The notes under the pieces are model-generated. The model made no database searches, was not told where the DNA came from, and was given only the letters and a program-made list of their open reading frames with translations. From Flavobacterium sp. N3904 (lineage in GTDB: Bacteria > Bacteroidota > Bacteroidia > Flavobacteriales > Flavobacteriaceae): DNA of 64,000 nucleotides. Positions 54,528 to 62,098 of this stretch are shown piece after piece. The translations under genes and the position numbers were made by a program. The stretch covers positions 1,240,001 to 1,304,000 of the forward strand of contig NZ_CP110009.1 in assembly GCF_025947305.1 (NCBI RefSeq), given 5' to 3'. How positions within the stretch are numbered: position 1 is the first letter of the stretch; every line of letters starts with the position of its first letter.

Positions 54528-54555
54528 AAAAAGAATGGTATAAACCATTCTTTTT
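54528..54555 (-). terminator. Terminator of the micro-operon
   Basis: AAAAAGAATGG (54528-54538) and CCATTCTTTTT (54545-54555) form an 11-bp stem directly after the stop at 54559. It separates the micro-operon from the polymerase-like gene. Confidence 0.75.
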
Positions 54556-54558
54556 ATT

Positions 54559-54711
54559 TCAATTTAATCTCTCAAGTTTTGTTTTTAGCATGTCGATTTG
54601 AATTAAACACCTCAACTTTTCTTTCTTTTTAATATCAGTTTCAGACTGTAACTTTTCTTTATTTATGGCAATCTGACTGTTCAACTTTTTAATCTTGTCA
54701 TAGTTAATCAT
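54559..54711 (-). CDS. Small coiled-coil protein
   Basis: 50 residues, nearly all helix-forming (KIKKLNSQIAINKEKLQSE, MLKTKLERLN), probably a coiled coil. Its ATG overlaps the end of the HTH-protein gene by 8 bases. Last gene of a three-gene micro-operon ended by the terminator at 54528. No known family. Confidence 0.5.
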   Translation of the reverse strand: MINYDKIKKLNSQIAINKEKLQSETDIKKKEKLRCLIQIDMLKTKLERLN

Positions 54712-54919
54712 CTATCTTTTCTAATTTTTCTATTAGAATTACCTCCATCAAGCTAAACAGAGTATGTTCATTATAAAGATGTAAATTTTTATACTTGACT
54801 ATTTCAGTATCTTGTTTTTTCAACTGTCTTTGAATTTTAGATTTTGAAACATTGAGAATTTGTCGCATAGTTTCAATATCATAATACTTCTTATTTTCTT
54901 TTATTACGAATACTACCAT
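54704..54919 (-). CDS. Small HTH protein, excisionase-like
   Basis: 71 residues. IETMRQILNVSKSKIQRQLKKQDTEIVKYKNLHLYNEHTLFSLM has the helix-turn-helix plus wing of MerR/excisionase-type DNA-binding proteins. It overlaps the acidic gene by 29 bases and the coiled-coil gene by 8. Near an integrase, an excisionase (Xis) role is plausible but unproven. Confidence 0.55.
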   Translation of the reverse strand: MVVFVIKENKKYYDIETMRQILNVSKSKIQRQLKKQDTEIVKYKNLHLYNEHTLFSLMEVILIEKLEKIDD

Positions 54920-55175
54920 TTGTTTTTATCTTATATTTTTTCGCTAATGAACGATATTCTTTTATTAAGTCATCAATGGTTTCATCATCATTTTCTTGAA
55001 TTTCTTCTTCGTCTTGAACCTCATCATTTTCTTCATCGCCATAATCCATAATTTCATCATATTCATCGCTGATATCTTTTCTATAATTGGTTTCTTCTTC
55101 GGGAAGTTCTTGAATTTCTTTATCGTATTTCTCAACAATAAACTTGACGAAACTGGTATGCAATCTTTTTTTCAT
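54891..55175 (-). CDS. Small acidic protein
   Basis: 94 residues. The middle (about 24-70) is extremely acidic (DEYDEIMDYGDEENDEVQDEEEIQENDDE); the C-terminus is basic (KKYKIKTNGSIRNKRK). It could be a DNA mimic or an accessory regulator. First gene of the three-gene overlapping micro-operon. Confidence 0.5.
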   Translation of the reverse strand: MKKRLHTSFVKFIVEKYDKEIQELPEEETNYRKDISDEYDEIMDYGDEENDEVQDEEEIQENDDETIDDLIKEYRSLAKKYKIKTNGSIRNKRK

Positions 55176-55231
55176 TTTCTGTATATATATTTTTTGAGCG
55201 AATTGGTTCGCTTTAATTATATATAAAACAG

Positions 55232-55262
55232 AAAATCCATTCTTTTAAAAAGAATGGATTTT
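55232..55262. terminator. Terminator downstream of the integrase gene
   Basis: AAAATCCATTC and GAATGGATTTT pair around an A/T-rich loop; T-runs occur on both sides. It separates the integrase gene from the micro-operon. Confidence 0.7.
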
Positions 55263-55379
55263 TTATAGTCAGGACAGTTTTATTACTAAAACAGCCAACT
55301 TTATTTAATTCGTTAAATGTCTCAAAAGTCATTATAGCCAATTTTGTATTATTTTGTATGTGCTTATTTCAATCAATCC

Positions 55380-56972
55380 TTAATATCTATTAACAAATCT
55401 TTTACTAAACTCGTCATTAATTTCCTTATGTTTTTCAAATTCAAATCCTGAACTAATATATGCTTGTGTTGTAGATAAGTTGCTGTGTCCTAAAAGTTTT
55501 GATACATCTAATAAGTTTATATTATCCATAGTTAGAACGATGTTAGTAAATGAATGACGAGCGTTATGAGAACTTAATTTTTCGTGCGATAATTTATATT
55601 TTTTACCAATAGAAGTCAATTGTCTATCATATTTAGCCATTAAAGTTTTGTATTTCTTATTCTGTAATTCAGTAAAACCAGTTTCTTTCTTAAAATCATT
55701 AAAAATATCTGCATTTATAAACTTTTTGAATAAAAAATCCTTTTTATTCATTTTTTTAATTTCATTATGTAACAATATATTCGCTCGTCTATCAATTTCT
55801 AAACTCATTAGATATATCCTATCTATCCACTTAACTAATTCTTTATTGCTAACATCAATATGACTATATCCTTTATAAGTAATTAAAGTTGTATCAGTTT
55901 TATCCAGTTTATATTTAATCTCATTTTTAATCAATTCTTGTAATTCTTTATAGGTTAATTCATTATCTAAATAACCTTTTAATCTCTCAGTCTTTAATCG
56001 TTTATGATAATTTTCTAATCCTAATATATCACATATAACTCTGTTTATATGGACATTAATTAGTATTTTCATACCTTTTTTGTTCTTCAATGTAGTGTAT
56101 TCAATTGTATTTTCAGTAAGATTTTCTAATCTTATTAAAAACATATCACTAAAACGCATACCATTGGAAAATAAACTAAATAAAAACATCCTTGACACAT
56201 AGAATAAAACATTATTATTAATTTCTTTATAAGTTTCTTTTTGAGTATTGGTTAATTCTATACGAGTTCCAAAATCATCTAACATACCATCATACAACAA
56301 TCTATCCTCGTATTTATATTCTGTCCTTTTTATTCTTTTTAGTATAGATATATCAGTATCAGTTAAAACACGCTTCACTTTAATATCACTTTTTAATCCC
56401 TTTTTTATATTTCTAAAAATATCTTTATCACTTATAAAGATTTTATTATCATAATCATCAATAGCCTTATTGAAAACGCACATCATCGCTGTTAAATATG
56501 TTTTAATAGTTGTGTTTGTTCTACCCTTTTTTTGTAAATATGTCCTGTAATTGTTTAATATAGTGTTTGTTAAGTCAGTAAATAAAATATCATCTTTATT
56601 AATAGAAGTTAGATAAGTCTTGAATTGTTTAAGACTTGTGTTAAAGTTATTCTTACTATTTTGTTTAGTTAATTTTTTATCAATATACTTTTGAAAATAT
56701 GTTAGATATGATGTAGTTATAGTGTATTCTTTAATATCAAAAATTGCAGTATCATCTATTAACGTATTAATTTTATTATTTAGTTCTTTCCAACCAGATA
56801 ATTTAGCACTGAAGTTATTCATATCCTTTATAAATGTCTTATCAAAATGTGCTACTAACATCTTATGCTTTAATGAAACTTTCTTTCTTTTATTACCATC
56901 TGAATAAAGTATGTATAGAAAACCAAACTCATCATTTTTATTCTTTTTTTGTAATATCACATTCGCTTTCAT
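55380..56972 (-). CDS. Tyrosine recombinase, integrase of the element
   Basis: 530 residues. The N-terminal SAM-like core-binding domain (about 85-190, LKQFKTYLTSINKDDILFTDLTNTILNNYRTYLQKKGRTNTTIKTYLTAMMCVFNKA) precedes a catalytic domain with Arg273 (NGMRFSD), His469/Arg472 (SHNARHSF), His496 (LLGHSNLS) and Tyr505 (TTQAYI). The distance from Arg273 to His469 is about 195 residues, longer than usual, so an insertion is present. Located just inside the right end, it is the probable enzyme for insertion into pheS. A TATCTTTA -7-like element on this strand (57009-57002) could be its promoter. Confidence 0.93.
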   Translation of the reverse strand: MKANVILQKKNKNDEFGFLYILYSDGNKRKKVSLKHKMLVAHFDKTFIKDMNNFSAKLSGWKELNNKINTLIDDTAIFDIKEYTITTSYLTYFQKYIDKKLTKQNSKNNFNTSLKQFKTYLTSINKDDILFTDLTNTILNNYRTYLQKKGRTNTTIKTYLTAMMCVFNKAIDDYDNKIFISDKDIFRNIKKGLKSDIKVKRVLTDTDISILKRIKRTEYKYEDRLLYDGMLDDFGTRIELTNTQKETYKEINNNVLFYVSRMFLFSLFSNGMRFSDMFLIRLENLTENTIEYTTLKNKKGMKILINVHINRVICDILGLENYHKRLKTERLKGYLDNELTYKELQELIKNEIKYKLDKTDTTLITYKGYSHIDVSNKELVKWIDRIYLMSLEIDRRANILLHNEIKKMNKKDFLFKKFINADIFNDFKKETGFTELQNKKYKTLMAKYDRQLTSIGKKYKLSHEKLSSHNARHSFTNIVLTMDNINLLDVSKLLGHSNLSTTQAYISSGFEFEKHKEINDEFSKRFVNRY

Positions 56973-56987
56973 CTCTATATTTTTAAT

Positions 56988-56995
56988 TATCTTTG
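56988..56995 (+). promoter_or_regulatory. Outward -7 element from the element into pheS
   Basis: TATCTTTG matches TAnnTTTG and points toward pheS, about 113 bases before its ATG. The leader would include the CCCCAC arm repeats and the att core. No clear -33 element is visible, so the strength is uncertain. Confidence 0.4.
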
Positions 56996-57033
56996 TAGCC
57001 TTAAAGATAGAGTTTTGAATTCAATTTTTATAC

Positions 57034-57057
57034 AAATCACCCCACAAATCACCCCAC
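57034..57057 (+). repeat. Right pair of putative integrase arm sites
   Basis: AAATCACCCCAC occurs twice in tandem (period 12). The ACCCCAC parts are at 57039-57045 and 57051-57057. It matches the left-end pair (GCCCCAC, period 11) in orientation and spacing style. Confidence 0.6.
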
Positions 57058-57104
57058 TATTTTTTATAGTTGTTATAAAACATTGACAATAAAGAGATTA
57101 TATA

Positions 57105-57132
57105 AAAATGATAGATAAGATAAAAGAATATA
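57105..57132 (+). repeat. attR: right direct-repeat core
   Basis: Right copy of the 28-bp core: AAAATGATAGA, T, AAGATAAAAGAATATA. The single mismatch with the left copy is synonymous (third codon GAT versus GAC, both Asp), so PheS is not altered. Confidence 0.9.
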
Positions 57133-58127
57133 TTGGTGAAGCACAGGCATTCTCCACACAAAATCCAGCAGAACTAGAAACATTTAGAATTAAATTCTTG
57201 GGAACAAAAGGACTGTTGAAAGACCTTTTTGCCGAATTCAAAAATGTACCCAACGACCAGAAAAAGGAATTTGGGCAAGTAATCAATCTGCTTAAAACTT
57301 CTGCCGAGGACAAAGTAAAATCCATTCAGGAAGCTTTAGCCAGCAAGGAAGAAATAAAAGGATTTTATGGTGATTTGACCCGTACGGCCGAACCTTCCAT
57401 TATTGGTTCCCGCCACCCTATTTCATTGGTAAAAAACCAAATTATAGATATCTTTTCAAACATAGGGTTCAATGTTTCCGAAGGTCCGGAAATTGAGGAT
57501 GATTGGCATAATTTTACGGCGTTAAACTTGCCAGAATACCACCCGGCACGTGATATGCAGGATACTTTTTTCATACAAACCAACCCGGATATTTTGTTGC
57601 GTACGCATACTTCATCTGTGCAGGTGCGTTATATGGAGAACAACAAACCGCCAATTCGTACTATTTCTCCGGGAAGGGTTTTCCGTAACGAGGCCGTTTC
57701 TTCGCGATCACACTGTATCTTTCATCAAGTAGAAGGATTGTATATTGACAAAGACGTGTCTTTTGCCGACTTGAAGCAAACCCTTTTGTATTTCACCAAA
57801 GAGATGTTTGGAAAATCAAAAATTCGTTTACGTCCTTCTTATTTTCCATTTACCGAACCAAGTGCCGAAGTTGATATTTATTGGGGTCTAAAAACCGAAA
57901 CCGATTACCGTATCACCAAAGGAACCGGTTGGCTAGAAATTATGGGATGCGGTATGGTTGATCCAAACGTACTTAAAAACTGTGACATCAACCCAGACGA
58001 ATACAATGGTTTTGCATTTGGAATGGGAATCGAGCGTATCGCGATGTTATTGTATCAAATTGGTGACATCCGTATGTTTTATGAAAATGATGTCCGTTTC
58101 CTAGAGCAATTTAAATCAAGTATATAA
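57108..58127 (+). CDS. pheS: Phenylalanyl-tRNA synthetase alpha subunit
   Basis: 339 residues, full length. Class II synthetase motifs are present: motif 2 with [20 protein letters not shown] and motif 3 with [13 protein letters not shown], plus [10 protein letters not shown] for phenylalanine binding. The first eight codons come from the element's right core, but the encoded residues equal those of the stranded stub. The native promoter is 24.8 kb away, so expression must start within the element's right end. Essential for charging tRNA-Phe. Confidence 0.96.
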   Translation: MIDKIKEYIGEAQAFSTQNPAELETFRIKFLGTKGLLKDLFAEFKNVPNDQKKEFGQVINLLKTSAEDKVKSIQEALASKEEIKGFYGDLTRTAEPSIIGSRHPISLVKNQIIDIFSNIGFNVSEGPEIEDDWHNFTALNLPEYHPARDMQDTFFIQTNPDILLRTHTSSVQVRYMENNKPPIRTISPGRVFRNEAVSSRSHCIFHQVEGLYIDKDVSFADLKQTLLYFTKEMFGKSKIRLRPSYFPFTEPSAEVDIYWGLKTETDYRITKGTGWLEIMGCGMVDPNVLKNCDINPDEYNGFAFGMGIERIAMLLYQIGDIRMFYENDVRFLEQFKSSI

Positions 58128-58136
58128 TTTAAGTCG

Positions 58137-58187
58137 AAAGTCAAAAGTCGAAAGTTTCAGCATTTGGGACTTTCGACTTTTGACTTT
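58137..58187. repeat. Strong hairpin between pheS and the next gene
   Basis: AAAGTCAAAAGTCGAAAGT (58137-58155) and its exact complement (58169-58187) form a 19-bp stem with a 13-base loop. It may attenuate or terminate the pheS transcript. Confidence 0.7.
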
Positions 58188-58203
58188 ATAACTTTTGACT
58201 AGT

Positions 58204-58611
58204 ATGAAAAAAGATATCACTATCCCCGAAGTAGAAAATGTATTCCTTGCTGCCGTTCAAGAATGGAGCGACGATTTTATGGAAAAAGTTTGGTACGCCT
58301 ATCTGATTAACGATAGCGACTTTCAACTCGATAGTGTTATGGTAGTTTCCAAAGCCTTTGGCACCATTGACGGCGAAATGAAAAAAACTTCTCTTTTGCG
58401 TCACGCTTTTATGGAAGTTCCAGCCGTTTCGGTAGTAAAAATCGAAATGATAGAAAAAAGTGTTTTAGCACTCAACAATGAGTTTATGGTAACTTATTTC
58501 ATCGGAAACACTTTGTACGACAAAAAATTTATTTTCAAAGCAAATAGTATTAATGAAGCTAATGTGGAAGAAGTACCACTTTTGTTTGTTGATGGAGTGA
58601 TTGTGAAATAA
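58204..58611 (+). CDS. Conserved Bacteroidetes protein downstream of pheS
   Basis: 135 residues from the ATG at 58204; a TTG at 58195 would add only three residues and lies next to the hairpin. It contains VWYAYLINDSDFQLDSVMVVSKAFGTIDG and LRHAFMEVPAVSVVKIEMI. No known function; not part of the synthetase despite its position. Confidence 0.65.
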   Translation: MKKDITIPEVENVFLAAVQEWSDDFMEKVWYAYLINDSDFQLDSVMVVSKAFGTIDGEMKKTSLLRHAFMEVPAVSVVKIEMIEKSVLALNNEFMVTYFIGNTLYDKKFIFKANSINEANVEEVPLLFVDGVIVK

Positions 58612-58630
58612 AAGATTTAATAATAACCAA

Positions 58631-58664
58631 AAAAGGCATTTTCTTAATTTAGAAAATGCCTTTT
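58631..58664. terminator. Bidirectional terminator
   Basis: AAAAGGCATTTTCT and AGAAAATGCCTTTT form a perfect 14-bp stem with a 6-base loop, between convergent genes. Confidence 0.9.
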
Positions 58665-58696
58665 TTATTGTTTTATCTTAATCTGAAATCTGATTA

Positions 58697-59692
58697 TTAA
58701 TCCAATTCCTCGGTCAATTTTTTGAACACGGCTTTGGCTTCTTTGCCTTCATATAAGATGGCATAAACAGCATCTATAATTGGTGTTTTGGCCCCATAGC
58801 CTTGGTTGAGTTTATAAGCACTTTTTACGGCATAATAACCTTCGGCAACCATACTCATTTCCATTTGAGCCGATTTTACAGTATATCCTTTTCCAATCAT
58901 ATTACCGAACATTCTGTTTCTCGAAAAAATAGAATAACCGGTAACCAATAAATCGCCCAAATAGGCAGAGTCATTGATGTTACGTTTCATTTTATGCACT
59001 TTCTTGATGAATCTTTTCATCTCGCGAATTGCATTACTCATAATAACCGATTGAAAATTATCACCATATCCCAATCCGTGTGCAATACCGGCAGCAACAG
59101 CATAAATATTTTTTAGCATTGCGGCATATTCTGTTCCTATAATATCATCAGTGATTTTTGCTTTGATATAATTGCCGGATAAATTTTTGGCAACTATAGA
59201 GGCTTTGTCTGGGTCACCGCAAGCAATTGTTAAATATGAAAGTCTTTCTAGCGCTACTTCTTCTGCGTGACAAGGTCCAGTAATCACACCTATGTTGTAA
59301 TAAGGAATGTCGTATTTATAGTGAAAATGTTCTCCCACAATCAAACTGGTTTCAGGCACAATTCCTTTTATGGCTGAAAAAATGATTTTGTCTTTCAGAG
59401 AAACCGTCAATTTTTCCAATTCACCATTCAAGAATGCAGAAGGAATTGCAAAAATGATGTAATCGGCATAAGCAACCGCTTCATTGATGTCATTCGTAAG
59501 TTTGAGTTTTGTGTTGTCAAACTCAACAGAACTTAAATAATTTGGATTGTGTTTATAAGTTTTAATGTGTTCTATAGCAGCGTCATTTCGCATATACCAT
59601 GAAATCTCGGGAAGATTTACGCACAACATTTTAGCTATGGCAGTAGCCCAGCTTCCGCCGCCAATTACTGCAAATTTTAAATTATCGGCCAT
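58697..59692 (-). CDS. gpsA: Glycerol-3-phosphate dehydrogenase [NAD(P)+]
   Basis: 331 residues from the ATG at 59692. The NAD-binding GGGSWATAIAKML (11-23), the GVITGPCHAEEVAL region, and the catalytic-lysine segment MLKNIYAVAAGIAHGLGYGDN identify GpsA. A -7 element TACTTTTG (59718-59711) overlaps an in-frame TTG at 59713, ruling it out as start. Makes sn-glycerol-3-phosphate for membrane lipids. Confidence 0.94.
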   Translation of the reverse strand: MADNLKFAVIGGGSWATAIAKMLCVNLPEISWYMRNDAAIEHIKTYKHNPNYLSSVEFDNTKLKLTNDINEAVAYADYIIFAIPSAFLNGELEKLTVSLKDKIIFSAIKGIVPETSLIVGEHFHYKYDIPYYNIGVITGPCHAEEVALERLSYLTIACGDPDKASIVAKNLSGNYIKAKITDDIIGTEYAAMLKNIYAVAAGIAHGLGYGDNFQSVIMSNAIREMKRFIKKVHKMKRNINDSAYLGDLLVTGYSIFSRNRMFGNMIGKGYTVKSAQMEMSMVAEGYYAVKSAYKLNQGYGAKTPIIDAVYAILYEGKEAKAVFKKLTEELD

Positions 59693-59710
59693 TTTTTTAT
59701 TAAATTTAAT

Positions 59711-59718
59711 CAAAAGTA
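59711..59718 (-). promoter_or_regulatory. -7 element for gpsA
   Basis: The reverse strand reads TACTTTTG, 18 bases before the ATG at 59692. Confidence 0.5.
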
Positions 59719-59930
59719 CTTAAAAATATACCAATAATACAAATTAATTTTTTTGAGAAGCCTAGAATTTATAGGGCTTTATAAAGTTTTTATTAAAAAA
59801 ATAAATTATCTATAAAAATTTTAGATTTTATACAATATAAATACAATACTTACGTTGTAACTCATTATAAATAAATTGTTTAGATTTAAAATATGAAGAT
59901 TGAGTTAGTTAGTTTTGTTTTAGTATTTTA

Positions 59931-59966
59931 AAAAGGCGTTCTTATTGGTTAAGTGAACGCCTTTTT
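59931..59966. terminator. Terminator after the alcohol dehydrogenase gene
   Basis: AAAAGGCGTTC (59931-59941) and GAACGCCTTTTT (59955-59966) form an 11-bp stem. The A-run at its left supplies T residues on the reverse strand. The gap 59693-59990 otherwise holds only the gpsA promoter. Confidence 0.8.
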
Positions 59967-59990
59967 TTATGCTATTATTTTATGTTGAAA

Positions 59991-61154
59991 TTAATAACTC
60001 ATCGTAACAATCTCTCTTACTTTTTCTAATGTAATATTCTGTTTTTCTCCCAAGGCTTTCCAACCTCTTTTTTCAAAACGATTCACTATAAAATCGGCTG
60101 TTTTTTCAAAATTTTCAGCGTTTTCAGATAACAAGGTTTTCATTCCCATAGTATGAAAGAAAGCTATTGTTTTTTCTATGGCAGCTTCAGCAATTTCTTC
60201 TTCACTTCCTGCTAAATTAAAAACGCGTTTTCCGTATTGTGCCAATTTTTCTTTTTTGGATTCAAACATTACTTTGTATAAGTTAGGTCCAATAATTGCC
60301 AAAGTTCGGGCATGATCAATACCATAAAGTGCGGTCAATTCGTGACCAATCATATGAGTTGCCCAGTCTGAAGGAACCCCTTTCTGAATCAGTCCGTTTA
60401 GAGCCATAGTGCAGCTCCACATAAAATTGGATGCTAAAGCATAATCGGTTGGTTTCTCTACTACATCTGGTCCTATTTGAATTAAAGTCTGCAAAATGCT
60501 TTCTGCAATTCTATCCTGCAAAAAACCTTCGTGTACATACGTCAGGTATTGCTCCAGAACATGTGTGTAAGCATCGATCACTCCGTTTTGCAATTGCCTT
60601 TTGGGTAAAGAAGCAATAACTGTTGGGTCGCAAATTGAAAATTTTGGAAATAAAGCCGAACCTCCAAAATCCAGTTTTTCTTGAGTTGCAGCAATTGTTA
60701 CAACGGAACCTGAATTCATTTCGCTACCCGTTGCCGGCAAAGTCAAAACAGTACCAAACGGAATTACATTTGATCCTTCTTTGAAAAGAATTCGCTTTTT
60801 AAGTATGTCAATTGGTTCTCCTTCAAAAGGAACAGCTGCCGAAATAAATTTCACACCATCGATAACGCTTCCGCCACCAACAGCGAGAATAAAATTAATT
60901 TTTTGCTCTCTGATGACAGCAACGGCTTTCATCAAAGTCTCAAAATGCGGATTGGCTTCAATTCCTCCAAATTCAACAATTTCATATCCTTCCAGACTTT
61001 TTCGAACTTGCTCGTGGATTCCATTTTTAAAAATACTTCCACCACCATAAGCGAGAAGAATTTTTGCATTCGCAGGGATCAAGATTGGTAATTTTTCTAT
61101 TTGTCCTTTACCAAAAACCAATTTGGTAGGATTATATAACTCGAAATTTAACAT
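59991..61154 (-). CDS. Iron-containing alcohol dehydrogenase (YqhD/BDH type)
   Basis: 387 residues. It has GGGSVIDGVKFISAA for NADPH binding, ATGSEMNSGSVVT, and the metal-binding HMIGHELTALYGIDHARTLAI with two His ligands. The sequence fits the YqhD/butanol-dehydrogenase branch, which reduces aldehydes with NADPH. It lies 85 bp downstream of the exported DJ-1/PfpI gene on the same strand; both may respond to reactive aldehydes. The intergenic bases contain a CTAAGTT/AACTTAG-type repeat. Confidence 0.9.
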   Translation of the reverse strand: MLNFELYNPTKLVFGKGQIEKLPILIPANAKILLAYGGGSIFKNGIHEQVRKSLEGYEIVEFGGIEANPHFETLMKAVAVIREQKINFILAVGGGSVIDGVKFISAAVPFEGEPIDILKKRILFKEGSNVIPFGTVLTLPATGSEMNSGSVVTIAATQEKLDFGGSALFPKFSICDPTVIASLPKRQLQNGVIDAYTHVLEQYLTYVHEGFLQDRIAESILQTLIQIGPDVVEKPTDYALASNFMWSCTMALNGLIQKGVPSDWATHMIGHELTALYGIDHARTLAIIGPNLYKVMFESKKEKLAQYGKRVFNLAGSEEEIAEAAIEKTIAFFHTMGMKTLLSENAENFEKTADFIVNRFEKRGWKALGEKQNITLEKVREIVTMSY

Positions 61155-61239
61155 TGTGTTTGTTTTTTTTAAGATACACTAAGTTACAGAGAGGCTAAGC
61201 TACTAAGTTTTTTAAATCTTAGAAACTTAGCAACTTTAA

Positions 61240-62010
61240 TTATTTTTTTGAATTCAATTGCGTTAATAATAATTCCGCCACTAATTTAGACGAAGCTGGA
61301 TTTTGACCTGTAATTAGTAAACCATCTTCTACAGCATAAGGGTGCCAATCGGCAACTTTACTGTAGATTCCTCCATTGGCTTGCAATGCATCTTCCAATA
61401 AGAAAGGAACGATTTTGGTCAATCCAACTGCTTCTTCTTCGGTATTGGCGAATCCAGTTATTTTTTTCCCTTTTACTAGAAATTCTCCATTTACTTTTAC
61501 GTTTTTCAAAGCAGCTGGTGCGTGACACACAAAAGCAACTGGTTTTTTATGGATATAAAAAGACTCAATCAACGCAATAGAAGTTGTATCTTCGACCAAA
61601 TCCCAAAGTGGTCCGTGACCTCCAGGGTAAAAAACCGCATCGTAATCTGCTTGATTAACGTCTGCTAATTTTTTGGTATTTTTTAGTTTTTCCAATAAAA
61701 CAGTGTCGGCGTCAAATCGTTTAGTGTCTTCGGTTGCCGATGCTGGATCAGCACTTTTTGGGTCAATTGGTGGTTGTCCTCCTTTTGGAGTTGCAATGTC
61801 TATTGCTACGCCTTGATCAAGTAAAGCGTAATAAGGTGCTGCCAATTCTTCTGTCCAAAAACCTGTTTTTTCTCCTGTGTTACCCAATTGATCGTGACTC
61901 GTAACTACAAATAATACTTTTTTCATCTTCTTGTTATTTTGTTTTTGTGCAGTTGCCACAAAGCAACCCACGGTTAATGTTAGAATTATTAATACTGTTA
62001 TTTTTTTCAT
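61240..62010 (-). CDS. Exported DJ-1/PfpI-family protein
   Basis: 256 residues. After a signal peptide (VGCFVATAQ, about 16-22; a lipobox-like TVGC is also possible) comes a DJ-1/PfpI domain of the Hsp31-like size class. It has YPGGHGPLWDL and the nucleophile Cys in AFVCHAPAAL (about residue 150). The family includes glyoxalase III-type enzymes and chaperones. A -7 element TAAATTTG (62037-62030) is opposed by the promoter of the LysR gene, suggesting LysR control. Confidence 0.85.
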   Translation of the reverse strand: MKKITVLIILTLTVGCFVATAQKQNNKKMKKVLFVVTSHDQLGNTGEKTGFWTEELAAPYYALLDQGVAIDIATPKGGQPPIDPKSADPASATEDTKRFDADTVLLEKLKNTKKLADVNQADYDAVFYPGGHGPLWDLVEDTTSIALIESFYIHKKPVAFVCHAPAALKNVKVNGEFLVKGKKITGFANTEEEAVGLTKIVPFLLEDALQANGGIYSKVADWHPYAVEDGLLITGQNPASSKLVAELLLTQLNSKK

Positions 62011-62029
62011 TACTTACTTTTTGATACCA

Positions 62030-62037
62030 CAAATTTA
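62030..62037 (-). promoter_or_regulatory. -7 element for the DJ-1/PfpI gene
   Basis: The reverse strand reads TAAATTTG, 20 bases before the ATG at 62010. Confidence 0.55.
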
Positions 62038-62071
62038 TGCTGAATATGGTATTAGTAAAAATAATTTAAAT

Positions 62072-62079
62072 TATGTTTG
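62072..62079 (+). promoter_or_regulatory. -7 element for the LysR gene
   Basis: TATGTTTG lies 20 bases before the ATG at 62099. It and the divergent -7 element at 62037-62030 are only 34 bases apart, so one LysR site could act on both. Confidence 0.55.
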
Positions 62080-62098
62080 TGATAAATATATTTATATC

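Larger units (their letters stand above)
32291..57132. mobile_element. Integrative element inserted in the 5' end of pheS
   Basis: Both ends carry the same 28-bp sequence (32291-32318 and 57105-57132, one mismatch), which covers the first codons of pheS. The tyrosine recombinase gene lies immediately inside the right end. Paired CCCCAC motifs lie 90 bp inside the left core and 48 bp inside the right core. The genes inside are more A/T-rich and mostly of defence or unknown type, while host genes resume on both sides in a layout (cvpA, small gene, pheS) that makes sense without the insert. Size is about 24.8 kb. No relaxase, type IV secretion or phage structural gene was seen, so it is either mobilised by others or a satellite-type island. 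Confidence 0.9.

Noticed and set aside
32174..57107. Prophage or conjugative element
   Set aside because: No capsid, portal, tail, terminase, relaxase or type IV secretion genes were found.
61931..62098. Longer N-terminus of the LysR protein
   Set aside because: The extra residues overlap the divergent DJ-1 gene and the promoter at 62072, and precede the normal position of the HTH.
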